Below, one piece after another: positions 52,598 through 61,723 of a DNA stretch of 64,000 bases. Origin of the DNA: Pedobacter sp. FW305-3-2-15-E-R2A2 (lineage in GTDB: Bacteria; Bacteroidota; Bacteroidia; Sphingobacteriales; Sphingobacteriaceae); NCBI RefSeq assembly GCF_038446955.1, contig NZ_CP151803.1, positions 5,828,001 to 5,892,000 on the forward strand. The letters are read 5' to 3'. Every line of letters begins with the position of its first letter. Position 1 is the stretch's first letter. Both the position numbers and the translations under genes were made by a program. The notes below the pieces were generated by a model. The model saw only the letters and a list, made by a program, of their open reading frames with translations, did not search any database and was not told where the DNA came from.

Positions 52598-53959
52598 TTA
52601 TACAAAGGCAGAAAAGCCGGTGATGGCCCTGCCTACGATCAGTGTATTGATTTCTTTCGTTCCTTCATAAGAATAGATGGCTTCAGCATCCGCTACAAAA
52701 CGAGCCACATCATATTCCAACAGGATCCCGTTCCCACCCATTACTTCCCTCGCCCTGCTCACTACATCCCTGGTTTTCATTGAACAGAATACCTTTGCCA
52801 ATGACGCATGTTCGTCGGTTAACAGATTTTGATCCTGGAGCTGAGACAACCGAAAACAAAGCGTCTGCATGGCCGTCAGGTTAGACAGCATTTCCACAAG
52901 ATGGTTTTGAATCAGCTGGAAGGAAGCAATCGGTTTTCCGAACTGTTTTCTGGTGCGCGTATAATGCAGGGCACTTTCATAGGCCCCTCTTGCACAACCC
53001 ACGGCCTGCCATGCCACTCCAGCCCTGGTCATCTTTAATACTTTTGCAGTATCTTTGAAAGAGTTCGCGTTTTGCAGACGGTCTTGGCCTTCCACCTCAC
53101 AATTGGTAAGAGTGATCAATCCGTTTTGTACAATGCGTAAAGCCATTTTGTCTTCCATCTTCTCTACGGCAAACCCTTTAGTCCCTTTTCTTACCAAAAA
53201 GCCCTTTACCTCCTGATCGTCCAGATCCCTTGCCCAAATGATCGTCACATCGGAAAAAGTAGAATTACCGATCCATTTTTTCTGTCCGTTGAGTATCCAT
53301 TTACTTCCTACCCGTTTTGCCGTAGTCGTCAATCCTCCAGCAACACCTGAGCCCACTTCCGGCTCTGTCAATCCAAATGCACCAATGAGTTTCAGTTGTT
53401 GCATATCGGGCAGCCATTCTTGTTTTTGAGCTTCAGATCCAAGCAGGTAAATAGAGCCCATGGCCAACCCACTCTGGACCCCAAAAAAGGTAGACATGGA
53501 AGTATCCACCCTGGCCATTTCCATCGCCAGCATACCTTCCATCAGGTTTGATTTATTGGGACAACCATAACCTTCGTAGGTAAGGCCACAAATATTGAGT
53601 TCGGCAATTCCGGGAATGAGCTCAAAAGGGAATTCCGCTTTGAGCCAGTACTTATTGACCAAAGGCTTGACTTCCTTTTCCAAAAATGCGCGCACTTTCA
53701 ATTGTAAAGCGCGGTCTTCATCACTCAACGCTTCATCACCGAGGTGGTAAAAATCTCCTTCTATAGGCGGAAGTTCTCTTTTCTTGTGTGGTCCACCAAT
53801 CATCTTCATTAACCCCTGTAATTGGGTTTCATCAAGGTTGGATACAGAGTCTACAATTTTAGTCAGGTCTACCTTTTTAGAAAGCGCTTCCAGTTTCTGA
53901 AAATCAACGGTTTTAAAAAGGGTATATGCATTTTTTAGGGAAGAGAAGATATTGGCCAT
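52598..53959 (-). CDS. Acyl-CoA dehydrogenase (glutaryl-CoA dehydrogenase-like clade)
   Basis: 453 aa. FAD-dependent alpha,beta-oxidation of an acyl-CoA. Family motifs: FGLTEPEVGSG, KKWIGNSTFSDV, ALHYTRTRKQFGKPI, REVMGGNGI and the catalytic-base region IYSYEGTKEINTLIVGRAITG, closest to glutaryl-CoA dehydrogenase. However, the position where that enzyme has the carboxylate-binding Arg before VQS reads DTSMSTFFGVQSG, so the Arg seems absent and a non-dicarboxylic substrate is likely. An N-terminal extension of about 55 residues precedes the fold. Transcribed toward lat. Confidence 0.85.
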   Translation of the reverse strand: MANIFSSLKNAYTLFKTVDFQKLEALSKKVDLTKIVDSVSNLDETQLQGLMKMIGGPHKKRELPPIEGDFYHLGDEALSDEDRALQLKVRAFLEKEVKPLVNKYWLKAEFPFELIPGIAELNICGLTYEGYGCPNKSNLMEGMLAMEMARVDTSMSTFFGVQSGLAMGSIYLLGSEAQKQEWLPDMQQLKLIGAFGLTEPEVGSGVAGGLTTTAKRVGSKWILNGQKKWIGNSTFSDVTIIWARDLDDQEVKGFLVRKGTKGFAVEKMEDKMALRIVQNGLITLTNCEVEGQDRLQNANSFKDTAKVLKMTRAGVAWQAVGCARGAYESALHYTRTRKQFGKPIASFQLIQNHLVEMLSNLTAMQTLCFRLSQLQDQNLLTDEHASLAKVFCSMKTRDVVSRAREVMGGNGILLEYDVARFVADAEAIYSYEGTKEINTLIVGRAITGFSAFV

Positions 53960-54034
53960 GTTTTGCTGTTTCCTTTAAAAACAGAAAAACAGCCAATTTG
54001 TTGGCTTAGTCAGATAAACGCCGTCTAAAGAGTG

Positions 54035-54754
54035 CTAACTCAGGTTAAAAAGATCATTGACGCCTAAAAGTTTACGACAGGTAAAACCTTCTGCGTAAGT
54101 TGTCCCTATTGATTTTCCAAATTCACGGGCACGGCCGATCACACTATCGAAAAATTCGGGGGAGGAAATATAAGTTTCAGCTTCTTCATGATCAGGATTG
54201 AAGAACTGTGTTTTAAATGCTTTAATGGAATCAATTTTGGTCTGGATGTAAGGCGTAATGTCTATAATAATATCAGGTTCAATGTAACGGTCCTGAATAT
54301 ACTGAAGCACCAGACGCGGTCTCCAGGCTTCCTGCTCCTGACCATCTATATTCGTAGAAATTTTAGACAATCCGGATAGGAAGCAGGCGTCGTTTGCCAG
54401 ATCTCCGGCCCTTCCGTGATCTGGATGCCTATCGTGCAGGGCATTTGTCAAAATGATTTCCGGCTGGTATTTACGAATCATTCTAATCACCGCCAGTTTA
54501 TGTTCTTCATCGTTTACAAAAAAGCCGTCTTTGAATCTCAGATTTTCACGGGCATGAAGGCCTAAGATCTTTGCAGAATCTGCTGCTTCCCTATCTCTGA
54601 TCTCTGCGGACCCCCTGGTTCCAAGTTCTCCCCTGGTAAAATCTACAATTCCGACTTTCCTTCCCATTGCGATATGTTTGGCAATAGTTCCGGAGCATCC
54701 TAACTCTGCATCGTCCGGATGAACGGCAAGGACTAATATATCTAACTTCATCAT
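54035..54754 (-). CDS. bshB1: Bacillithiol biosynthesis deacetylase BshB1
   Basis: 239 aa zinc-dependent LmbE/PIG-L deacetylase. Removes acetate from GlcNAc-malate in bacillithiol synthesis. Zinc and catalytic motif AVHPDDAELGCSG at the N-terminus and the distal zinc His in HDRHPDHGRAGDLA are clear; DFTRGELGTRGS and FNPDHEEAETYISSPEFF are typical of BshB1. Met at 54754 or 54751 may start translation. It is 21 nt after the glutathione-peroxidase gene, so both thiol-redox genes probably share a transcript. Confidence 0.92.
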   Translation of the reverse strand: MMKLDILVLAVHPDDAELGCSGTIAKHIAMGRKVGIVDFTRGELGTRGSAEIRDREAADSAKILGLHARENLRFKDGFFVNDEEHKLAVIRMIRKYQPEIILTNALHDRHPDHGRAGDLANDACFLSGLSKISTNIDGQEQEAWRPRLVLQYIQDRYIEPDIIIDITPYIQTKIDSIKAFKTQFFNPDHEEAETYISSPEFFDSVIGRAREFGKSIGTTYAEGFTCRKLLGVNDLFNLS

Positions 54755-54775
54755 TTGCTTTAAAATGTTTTGGGC

Positions 54776-55273
54776 TTAGCCCAGACGTTGTATTTTTTTC
54801 TTCACTTTTGTGGATAAGGGTTTGGTAAAAGGGAAGAAATAGTCCACTACTTCTCCTTTTTTATTCACCAGGTATTTGTGAAAGTTCCACCTTGGGGTGG
54901 AGGTCAGTTTTCCGTTGAGTTTTTTATCACCAAGAAATTTAAATAAGGGATGCGCCTGTTCTCCCCTGACCATAATTTTTTCAAAGATAGGAAACTGAAC
55001 ACCATAGTTCAGTTCGCAGAAAGAATGGATCGCTTCTCCTTCAAGCGGTTCTTGTCGCCCGAAATCATTGGATGGAAAAGCGAGGACTTCAAAGTCCTCA
55101 GATTTAAGCTCTTCCCTCAACTGTTGCAACTCCTTTAACTGAGGCGCAAAGCCACATCCAGAAGCAATGTTTACGATTAATAAGTTTTTGTTTTTATAGT
55201 CAGAAAGTTTCTTTTCTGTTCCATTGATCAATTTTACCTTAAACTGGTGTACACTTTTTGAGTTATCAGACAT
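54776..55273 (-). CDS. Glutathione peroxidase-family (thiol peroxidase) protein
   Basis: 165 aa, standard length. Peroxidatic Cys in NIASGCGFAPQ; FPSNDFGRQEP carries the conserved Gln/Asn context and WNFHKYLV supplies the Trp/Asn of the active site. Bacterial members usually reduce peroxides with thioredoxin or, here perhaps, bacillithiol rather than glutathione; bshB1 follows immediately. Cytoplasmic, no signal peptide. The DUF4294 gene lies 3 nt upstream. Confidence 0.9.
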   Translation of the reverse strand: MSDNSKSVHQFKVKLINGTEKKLSDYKNKNLLIVNIASGCGFAPQLKELQQLREELKSEDFEVLAFPSNDFGRQEPLEGEAIHSFCELNYGVQFPIFEKIMVRGEQAHPLFKFLGDKKLNGKLTSTPRWNFHKYLVNKKGEVVDYFFPFTKPLSTKVKKKIQRLG

Positions 55274-55276
55274 ATT

Positions 55277-55897
55277 TTATTGGTAAAACCCGGAAGAAAG
55301 AATAATGGATTCGATGTCCCGCTCTTCCGATGGGTTATATTTACTTTTGAGATTGTGACCAACAACTCTAGCCACAGATTGATATAAAAATGCGGTGATT
55401 CCGCCTTTGGTTTCCTTAACGATTTCGTAGGTGGTCCTTCCCAACTCCCTGTCGATCAGTTTTGTTAAAATCTGTCCCTGGGAAATGGTAAGTTCTTTGA
55501 TTTCCCGGTTAAACATATCCTTAATTTCTTTATCGCATTGTTTAACCAACTTCTTTTGCAGCTTTTTATCTTCGGCTACTGCCAGGTCCTTTTCCAGCTG
55601 CTCATATCTTCTTTTTGCATAAAGCGCATAAGGCATCACTTTCATCACATTGTAACGTAAGCGATTGAAGGCAGCACGTTCTTCAGGGCTTTTGAAGATT
55701 CTATAACCATAAATGACCACTTCATTGAGTGGAATCCAGGGAATCATTTCTCCATCTTCATTGGTAGAGGCTACCCGAATCGTGTCATTCTTTCCCAAAA
55801 CGGGAAATTTCACTTTCACAGAACCCTGCTGCTGCGCTTTGGCAGAAGCACCTGTAATAATGACAATTGACAGAAAAAATAACCTGTAAAATTTCAT
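55277..55897 (-). CDS. DUF4294 exported protein
   Basis: 206 aa from the ATG at 55897, which gives a clean signal peptide (MKFYRLFFLSIVIITGASAKAQ); the frame runs on to 56005 without support. After a short beta-rich part (DGEMIPWIPLNEVVIYG) comes a long helical region (RAAFNRLRYNVMKVMPYALYAKRRYEQLEKDL and onward) ending with SGFYQ. This matches DUF4294, found throughout Bacteroidota, periplasmic, of unknown function. It lies 3 nt from the peroxidase gene. Confidence 0.85.
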   Translation of the reverse strand: MKFYRLFFLSIVIITGASAKAQQQGSVKVKFPVLGKNDTIRVASTNEDGEMIPWIPLNEVVIYGYRIFKSPEERAAFNRLRYNVMKVMPYALYAKRRYEQLEKDLAVAEDKKLQKKLVKQCDKEIKDMFNREIKELTISQGQILTKLIDRELGRTTYEIVKETKGGITAFLYQSVARVVGHNLKSKYNPSEERDIESIILSSGFYQ

Positions 55898-56244
55898 AAA
55901 TTTATACCTCTTCCATTTAAGGCTAAAATAACATATTAGTTTTATTTCATGTCTAAGATAATCTTTTAACAACAAATCGATATCATTCTGACGTAAATAA
56001 TACAATTGAAACCGGTATCATTTGAAACTAGTCTCTCGTAAGAACAAACCCCAGGCTGGCCTAATATGACAAACTTAAAATTGGAGGAATTATTGCATAT
56101 ACTAACATGATCTTTACAAAAAGCTTATATTAACAAAAGTATCCGGCAATGGACTGATAAATGCGTAAATTCGTCTGTTCATGCGCCGTTTCAAGAAGAA
56201 CAACCGACAAAATAGCAGATTAAGAAAAAACACCATATATATTG
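55898..56244. other. Divergent intergenic region between DUF4294 and rsh genes
   Basis: About 350 bp, AT-rich, holding the promoters of both directions. No consensus TTTG-N19-TAnnTTTG pair was recognised. Confidence 0.4.
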
Positions 56245-58455
56245 ATGAAGAACACATTAGTGATTGATTTAGAAGCAGAGAAGCAAGAGATATTGAAGCG
56301 ATACCGTGCGCTTTTGCGTGCCTGTAAGCCAACACTTCAAAGAGGAGATAAGAAAGAGATCCGTAAAGCATTTGATATGGCACTTGAAAGTCATAAAAAT
56401 ATGCGAAGGAAATCGGGAGAGCCTTATATTTATCACCCTATTGCTGTTGCACAGATTGCCGCGGAAGAAATCGGACTGGGAACCACTTCGATTGTATGTG
56501 CTTTATTACATGATGTCGTAGAAGATACCGACATCACATTAGAGGATATTGAACGGGAATTTGGAAAGAAAACGGCAAAGATCATTGATGGTCTGACCAA
56601 GATATCCGGTGTTTTCGATTATAACAGTTCTTTGCAAGCGGAAAATTTCCGGAAGATGCTGCTGACTTTAGCAGACGATGTACGGGTGATCCTGATTAAA
56701 CTTGCTGACCGGCTACACAATATGCGGACGATGGACTTTATGCCGAGGCAAAAGCAGTTAAAGATTGCTTCGGAAACCATTTATCTATACGCACCCCTGG
56801 CCCACCGTCTGGGTCTATATGCGATTAAATCTGAACTGGAAGATCTCTCGATGAAGTATCTGGAGCCAGACACCTATAAATACATTGCCACTCAGCTGAA
56901 CGAGAAAAAAGCAGAGCGAACCTTATTCATCAAAAGATTTGTCGAGCCTATCAATGAGATCCTGGCAGAACAGGGGCTGACGGCTGATATATATGGCCGT
57001 CCGAAATCGATCCACTCGATCTGGAATAAGATGAAGAGTAAAAATATCCCTTTTGACGAGGTCTATGATCTTTTTGCCATTAGGATCATTCTGGATAGCA
57101 ATCCTGAAAATGAAAAAGCAGACTGCTGGAAGGCCTATTCTATTGTAACCGATCTTTATCGTCCAAATCCTGACCGCTTGCGTGACTGGGTTTCCTCTCC
57201 GAAAGGAAATGGATATGAATCGCTGCATACCACGGTGATGGGTCCTAAAGGACAATGGGTTGAAGTTCAGATCCGTACCCAAAGAATGAACGAGATTGCG
57301 GAGAAAGGTTTTGCTGCCCACTGGAAATATAAAGAATCGAGTAATGACAATGGTCTTGACCAATGGATCATGAAAGTGAGGGAAATGTTGAACAATCCGG
57401 AAGCTAATGCTTTAGACTTCCTGGATGATTTTAAAATGAACCTCTTCTCGGATGAAATTTTCATCTTTACCCCTAAAGGGGCTTTGTTACAATTACCTTT
57501 AGGTGCTACTGCTTTAGATTTTGCTTTTGAAATCCATACCGATGTCGGGGCAAAATGTATTGGGGCAAAAGTGAACCATAAACTGGTTCCTTTATCTTAT
57601 AAGCTACAGAATGGAGATCAGGTAGAAATTATTACCTCCAGTAAACAGACTCCTAAAGAAGACTGGCTGAACACTGTAGTTACTGCAAAAGCCAAATCGA
57701 AGATCAAGTCTTCTTTAAAAGAAGAGAAAAGAAAAATTGCAGAGCAGGGCAAAGAAACGTTGGAGCGTAAGCTTAAATCCTTAAAGATCACTTACAATAC
57801 GGATAACCTGAATAAGCTGACTTACTTCTTTAAATTGCCTTCTACACAGGAACTGTTCATTAACATCGCCAATGGTAAGATTGAATTAAAAGATTTAAAG
57901 GATTACCTGGCGAGTGAAAAAGAGATCGAAAACAGGGGCTCTTCAGAGAAGAGCGACAATCAAAAGATTGAAGCATTGCTGAGTCGTGTTAAAGGTCCTG
58001 AATCTGATATTCTATTGATTGGTGAAGACCTTCAAAAGATCGACTATACCCTTGCTGCCTGTTGTAATCCCATTCCAGGAGATGATGTTTTTGGATTTGT
58101 AACGGTTAATGAGGGCATTAAGATCCACCGTACAAATTGTCCGAATGCTGCACAGCTGATGGCGAATTATGGCTATCGGGTAGTGAAAGCAAAATGGAAC
58201 CGTCAGCAAGAACTCACGTTTTTAACAGGATTGCACATTATCGGAATTGATGATGTAGGTTTGATCAATAACATCACTAAAGTAATCTCAGGAGATTTCA
58301 AGGTAAATATGCGTTCTATTACTGTAGACACAGATAATGGCATTTTTGACGGATCAATTATGATCTTTGTAAATGATAAAGAGCACTTAGACAACCTGAT
58401 TAAAAATCTGCTGGAAGTAAAAGGCGTAACGGGCGTTACCCGTTTTGATGCCTAA
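56245..58455 (+). CDS. Bifunctional (p)ppGpp synthetase/hydrolase, RelA/SpoT homolog
   Basis: 736 aa from the ATG at 56245. Makes and degrades the alarmone (p)ppGpp. Order: HD hydrolase domain with IYHPIAVAQ and LLHDVVEDT, whose HDxxED is that of hydrolase-active enzymes; synthetase domain with YGRPKSIHSIWNKM, DLFAIRIIL and GNGYESLHTTVMGPKG, then EVQIRT; TGS domain (IFIFTPKGALLQLPLGATALDFAF); a zinc-finger-like segment (CCNPIPGDDVFGFV) and a C-terminal ACT domain. It is followed by fur and purA on the same strand with about 60 and 40 nt gaps. Confidence 0.95.
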   Translation: MKNTLVIDLEAEKQEILKRYRALLRACKPTLQRGDKKEIRKAFDMALESHKNMRRKSGEPYIYHPIAVAQIAAEEIGLGTTSIVCALLHDVVEDTDITLEDIEREFGKKTAKIIDGLTKISGVFDYNSSLQAENFRKMLLTLADDVRVILIKLADRLHNMRTMDFMPRQKQLKIASETIYLYAPLAHRLGLYAIKSELEDLSMKYLEPDTYKYIATQLNEKKAERTLFIKRFVEPINEILAEQGLTADIYGRPKSIHSIWNKMKSKNIPFDEVYDLFAIRIILDSNPENEKADCWKAYSIVTDLYRPNPDRLRDWVSSPKGNGYESLHTTVMGPKGQWVEVQIRTQRMNEIAEKGFAAHWKYKESSNDNGLDQWIMKVREMLNNPEANALDFLDDFKMNLFSDEIFIFTPKGALLQLPLGATALDFAFEIHTDVGAKCIGAKVNHKLVPLSYKLQNGDQVEIITSSKQTPKEDWLNTVVTAKAKSKIKSSLKEEKRKIAEQGKETLERKLKSLKITYNTDNLNKLTYFFKLPSTQELFINIANGKIELKDLKDYLASEKEIENRGSSEKSDNQKIEALLSRVKGPESDILLIGEDLQKIDYTLAACCNPIPGDDVFGFVTVNEGIKIHRTNCPNAAQLMANYGYRVVKAKWNRQQELTFLTGLHIIGIDDVGLINNITKVISGDFKVNMRSITVDTDNGIFDGSIMIFVNDKEHLDNLIKNLLEVKGVTGVTRFDA

Positions 58456-58493
58456 AAAAACGAATAAAACATACAGATTTATATAAAAATTGG

Positions 58494-58501
58494 TACCTTT
58501 G
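58494..58501 (+). promoter_or_regulatory. Candidate -7 box and ribosome-binding site of the fur gene
   Basis: TACCTTTG fits TAnnTTTG and is directly followed by GAAAGGAG, 10 nt before the ATG. No TTTG lies at the ideal upstream distance, so promoter status is uncertain. Confidence 0.35.
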
Positions 58502-58518
58502 AAAGGAGTTTAAAAACT

Positions 58519-59010
58519 ATGTCTACAAACCACAACAGCGAGTTAGTAAGAAAAATATTCGAAGCTTATCTCGAAAATAAAAGTCTGAGAAAAACACCGG
58601 AACGTTTTGCCATCTTAGAAGAAATATATTCCAGAGATGACCATTTCGATGTAGAGACCCTCTATATCCACATGAAAAACCAAAAGTATCGTGTAAGCAG
58701 GGCTACTGTATACAACACTTTAGAGTTATTGGTTTCCTGTGATCTGGTTACTAAACATCAGTTTGGTAAAAATATGGCCCAATTTGAGAAATCATATGGC
58801 TATCATCAGCACGACCATATCATTTGTATTGACTGCGGGAAAGTAGTAGAATTCTGCGATCCACGTATCCACCAGATACAGAGTATGGTTGGTGATTTAT
58901 TAAAGTTTGAGATCAAACATCACTCTCTTAATCTTTATGGCAGCTGTTTCGATTGTTCTGCAAAACACGCAATGAACAATCAGAATGCCGACATTAAACA
59001 TGCAAGTTAA
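58519..59010 (+). CDS. Fur-family metalloregulator
   Basis: 163 aa. Winged-helix N-terminal domain (TPERFAILEEIY, RVSRATVYNTLELLV) and a metal-binding dimerisation domain with HQHDHIICIDCGKVVEF and the second zinc pair SCFDC. Both CxxC pairs indicate a structural zinc site. It may be the iron regulator Fur or a peroxide/zinc relative (PerR, Zur); sequence alone does not separate them. A Shine-Dalgarno AAAGGAG precedes the ATG. It lies 63 nt after rsh. Confidence 0.9.
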   Translation: MSTNHNSELVRKIFEAYLENKSLRKTPERFAILEEIYSRDDHFDVETLYIHMKNQKYRVSRATVYNTLELLVSCDLVTKHQFGKNMAQFEKSYGYHQHDHIICIDCGKVVEFCDPRIHQIQSMVGDLLKFEIKHHSLNLYGSCFDCSAKHAMNNQNADIKHAS

Positions 59011-59050
59011 TATATCCAATTTATAATATTTCTATTCTTAAATTTAAATA

Positions 59051-60328
59051 ATGACGCAAGTAGACGTGCTTCTGGGCCTGCAATGGGGCGATGAAGGCAA
59101 GGGAAAAATTGTTGATGTTCTAAGTCCGCAATATGATTTGATAGCTCGTTTTCAAGGCGGTCCGAATGCCGGACATACTTTAGAGTTTGATGGCAAAAAA
59201 TTTGTTTTAAATACCATTCCATCAGGTATTTTCAATGAAAAAACAATGAACTTAATTGGAAATGGTGTGGTTATTGACCCTATCATTCTAAAAAGAGAGT
59301 TAGACAACCTTAAAGCAGCTGGCCATGATCCTGTAGCAAAAGGGAAATTGGTGATTGCCCGTAAAGCACATTTAATTCTGCCAACACACCAGTTACTGGA
59401 TGCGGCAAATGAACAAAAAATGGGCAAGGACAAAATCGGCTCTACGTTAAAAGGTATTGGCCCGACTTATATGGACAAAACCGGACGTAACGGATTAAGA
59501 GTTGGTGATACTACCCTTCCTGATTTCAAAGACCGTTACAACAAACTGGTTGAGAAACATAAAGAGATGCTTTCTCATTATAATTTTGAATATGATTTGA
59601 CAGAAAGAGAAGCTGCATTTTTTGAAGCGATCGAATTCCTGAAAAGCATTCCTCATGTAGATAGTGAGCATTATGTAAATGGATTCCTTAAAGAAGGAAA
59701 GACAGTATTGGCAGAAGGTGCACAGGGAACACTATTGGACGTAGATTTCGGATCTTATCCATTTGTGACCTCTTCAAACACCACTACCGCTGGCGCTTGT
59801 ACAGGTTTAGGAATTGCTCCTAACAGAATCGGCCATGTATATGGTATTTTTAAAGCTTATTGTACCCGTGTTGGTGGTGGACCTTTCCCTACTGAACTGG
59901 ACAATGAAGTTGGAGAAAACCTTCGTCAGGTTGGTCATGAGTTCGGTGCAACTACCGGTCGTGCCCGTCGTTGCGGATGGATTGATCTACCTGCATTAAA
60001 ATATGCGATCATGTTAAACGGCGTTACTGAGCTGATCATGATGAAAGCAGATGTACTGGACGGTTTTGATACCATCTATGCCTGTACGCATTATGAGCAC
60101 AATGGTGAAACCATTGACTATATGCCATACGACATCATTACAGTAAAACCTACTCCGGTATTAAAAGCGATTGAAGGTTGGAAAACAGATGTAACTAAAG
60201 TAAATAAAGTAGCAGAAATTCCTGCGAAACTTGCAGACTATATCGCTTTCTTAGAGAAAGAGTTAGCAGTACCTGTAAAATATCTTTCAGTTGGACCAGA
60301 CAGGGTTCAGACTTTAGAATTGAACTAG
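59051..60328 (+). CDS. purA: Adenylosuccinate synthetase
   Basis: 425 aa. GTP-dependent conversion of IMP and aspartate to adenylosuccinate. Motifs: GLQWGDEGKGKIVD (P-loop and catalytic Asp/His region), GGPNAGHTLEF, GSTLKGIGPTYMDKTGRNGLR, the GAQGTLLDVDFGSYPFVTSSNTTT block (shown in part: EGAQGTLLD), TTGRARRCGWIDL and LSVGPDRVQT. Complete and of normal length. A strong terminator follows 20 nt later. Confidence 0.97.
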   Translation: MTQVDVLLGLQWGDEGKGKIVDVLSPQYDLIARFQGGPNAGHTLEFDGKKFVLNTIPSGIFNEKTMNLIGNGVVIDPIILKRELDNLKAAGHDPVAKGKLVIARKAHLILPTHQLLDAANEQKMGKDKIGSTLKGIGPTYMDKTGRNGLRVGDTTLPDFKDRYNKLVEKHKEMLSHYNFEYDLTEREAAFFEAIEFLKSIPHVDSEHYVNGFLKEGKTVLAEGAQGTLLDVDFGSYPFVTSSNTTTAGACTGLGIAPNRIGHVYGIFKAYCTRVGGGPFPTELDNEVGENLRQVGHEFGATTGRARRCGWIDLPALKYAIMLNGVTELIMMKADVLDGFDTIYACTHYEHNGETIDYMPYDIITVKPTPVLKAIEGWKTDVTKVNKVAEIPAKLADYIAFLEKELAVPVKYLSVGPDRVQTLELN

Positions 60329-60347
60329 AATGTTATTTCTAATATAG

Positions 60348-60374
60348 AAGGTGGCCGATGGCCGCCTTTTTTTG
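60348..60374 (+). terminator. Rho-independent terminator after purA
   Basis: Stem AAGGTGGCC / GGCCGCCTT with loop GAT, followed by a run of T. One G-T pair. Confidence 0.92.
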
Positions 60375-60408
60375 GTTTATAAAACCAGGGTTCAGCCCAT
60401 TATTTTTT

Positions 60409-60416
60409 TAACTTTG
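60409..60416 (+). promoter_or_regulatory. Candidate -7 box of pabB
   Basis: TAACTTTG fits TAnnTTTG and ends 7 nt before the pabB ATG, so a transcript from it would be nearly leaderless. No TTTG at -33. Confidence 0.35.
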
Positions 60417-60423
60417 TCCTCAA

Positions 60424-61677
60424 ATGAGTCACCCGGATATATCGTTATTTAAAAGCAAGGCACTTCAATGGGCCAACTCCTTTGACATCTGCTGTTGCCT
60501 GGATTCCAACAGCTACAGCGATCCCTTTGGAAAGTTTGATTTTGTAATTGCTGCCGGAGCGACACAAGTTTTGAATGCACCGATAGGACAGGCTTTTGAC
60601 GCGCTGCGATCCTTCTATAACTTGCATAAAACCTGGATGTTCGGATTATTCAGTTATGATCTGAAAAATGAAGAAGAGCAATTGTACTCCAGAAATCCGG
60701 ATGCCCTCCATTTTCCTGACCTCTTCTTCTTTGTTCCTCAATACCTAATCACCATAAAAGATGGTCAGATCGCAGTAATACTTGGGGACGGGGACGTACT
60801 TAAAGAAATCATTCAAACGGAACTGGTTATTCCAGTGCCTGCAAAAGCACTGAACATTCAACACAAGCTCGATAAAGCAGCCTACTTAAAAAAAATATCG
60901 GAGTTACAGCGGCACATCAACAGGGGTGATATTTATGAAGTTACTTATTGTCAGGAGTTCTTTGCAGAACATGCAGAAATAGATCCTTTAGCCATATTTA
61001 ACCAGCTCAATACGCTTTCACCCACCCCATTTGCGGGATATTTTAAATTTCAGGATCAATATATCCTTTCTGCCAGCCCGGAGCGTTTCCTATGCAAGCG
61101 CGAAGGCAAACTCATCTCCCAGCCCGTCAAGGGCACAGCCAGAAGACATCCGGACGCCATTGCCGATGAACAGGTCAGACAGGAGCTGAGCAAAAATGGA
61201 AAGGAACAGGCAGAAAATGTAATGATCGTAGACCTCGTTAGAAATGACCTGACTAAGAGTGCCATAAAGGGCAGTGTAAAAGTGGAAGAGTTATTCGGCA
61301 TTTATAGTTTCCCTCAAGTCCATCAGATGATCTCAACCATCAGCTGTGAGTTGAAGCCTGAATTACATTTCATTGATGCCATCAAAAACACCTTCCCAAT
61401 GGGCTCCATGACCGGTGCGCCTAAAATCAGGGCTATGGAATTGATTGAATCTCATGAATTGAGTAAACGTGGGGCTTATTCAGGCTCCATTGGATACATC
61501 AGTCCGGAAGCCGAGTTTGATTTTAACGTCATCATCCGCAGCATCCTGTACCAGGAAACAGAAAAATATTTATCCTTCCAGGTTGGAGGTGCCATCACCT
61601 ATGCCTCAAGTCCTGAGGGGGAATATGAAGAATGCATGGTCAAAGCTTCCGCAATTATCCAGACATTAGCCCAATAA
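60424..61677 (+). CDS. pabB: Aminodeoxychorismate synthase component I
   Basis: 417 aa chorismate-binding enzyme. Makes 4-amino-4-deoxychorismate for folate. Motifs: INRGDIYEVTYCQEF, SPERFLCKREGKLISQPVKG (the PVKGT Lys), IVDLVRNDL, GSMTGAPKIRAMELI and GGAITYASSPEGEYEEC. The Lys in PVKGT that forms an adduct in PabB, instead of the Ala/Gln of anthranilate synthase, supports PabB over TrpE. The N-terminal domain is shorter than in TrpE. A separate promoter is likely because the purA terminator intervenes. Confidence 0.88.
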   Translation: MSHPDISLFKSKALQWANSFDICCCLDSNSYSDPFGKFDFVIAAGATQVLNAPIGQAFDALRSFYNLHKTWMFGLFSYDLKNEEEQLYSRNPDALHFPDLFFFVPQYLITIKDGQIAVILGDGDVLKEIIQTELVIPVPAKALNIQHKLDKAAYLKKISELQRHINRGDIYEVTYCQEFFAEHAEIDPLAIFNQLNTLSPTPFAGYFKFQDQYILSASPERFLCKREGKLISQPVKGTARRHPDAIADEQVRQELSKNGKEQAENVMIVDLVRNDLTKSAIKGSVKVEELFGIYSFPQVHQMISTISCELKPELHFIDAIKNTFPMGSMTGAPKIRAMELIESHELSKRGAYSGSIGYISPEAEFDFNVIIRSILYQETEKYLSFQVGGAITYASSPEGEYEECMVKASAIIQTLAQ

Positions 61678-61679
61678 AA

Positions 61680-61704
61680 AAGGCCGCTATTTGCTAACGG
61701 CCTT
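61680..61704. terminator. Bidirectional terminator between pabB and the M48 protease gene
   Basis: Stem AAGGCCG / CGGCCTT with an 11-nt loop between convergent genes. The minus strand continues with six T; the plus strand has TTCTTC. Confidence 0.8.
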
Positions 61705-61723
61705 CTTCTGAATTGATTTTAAA

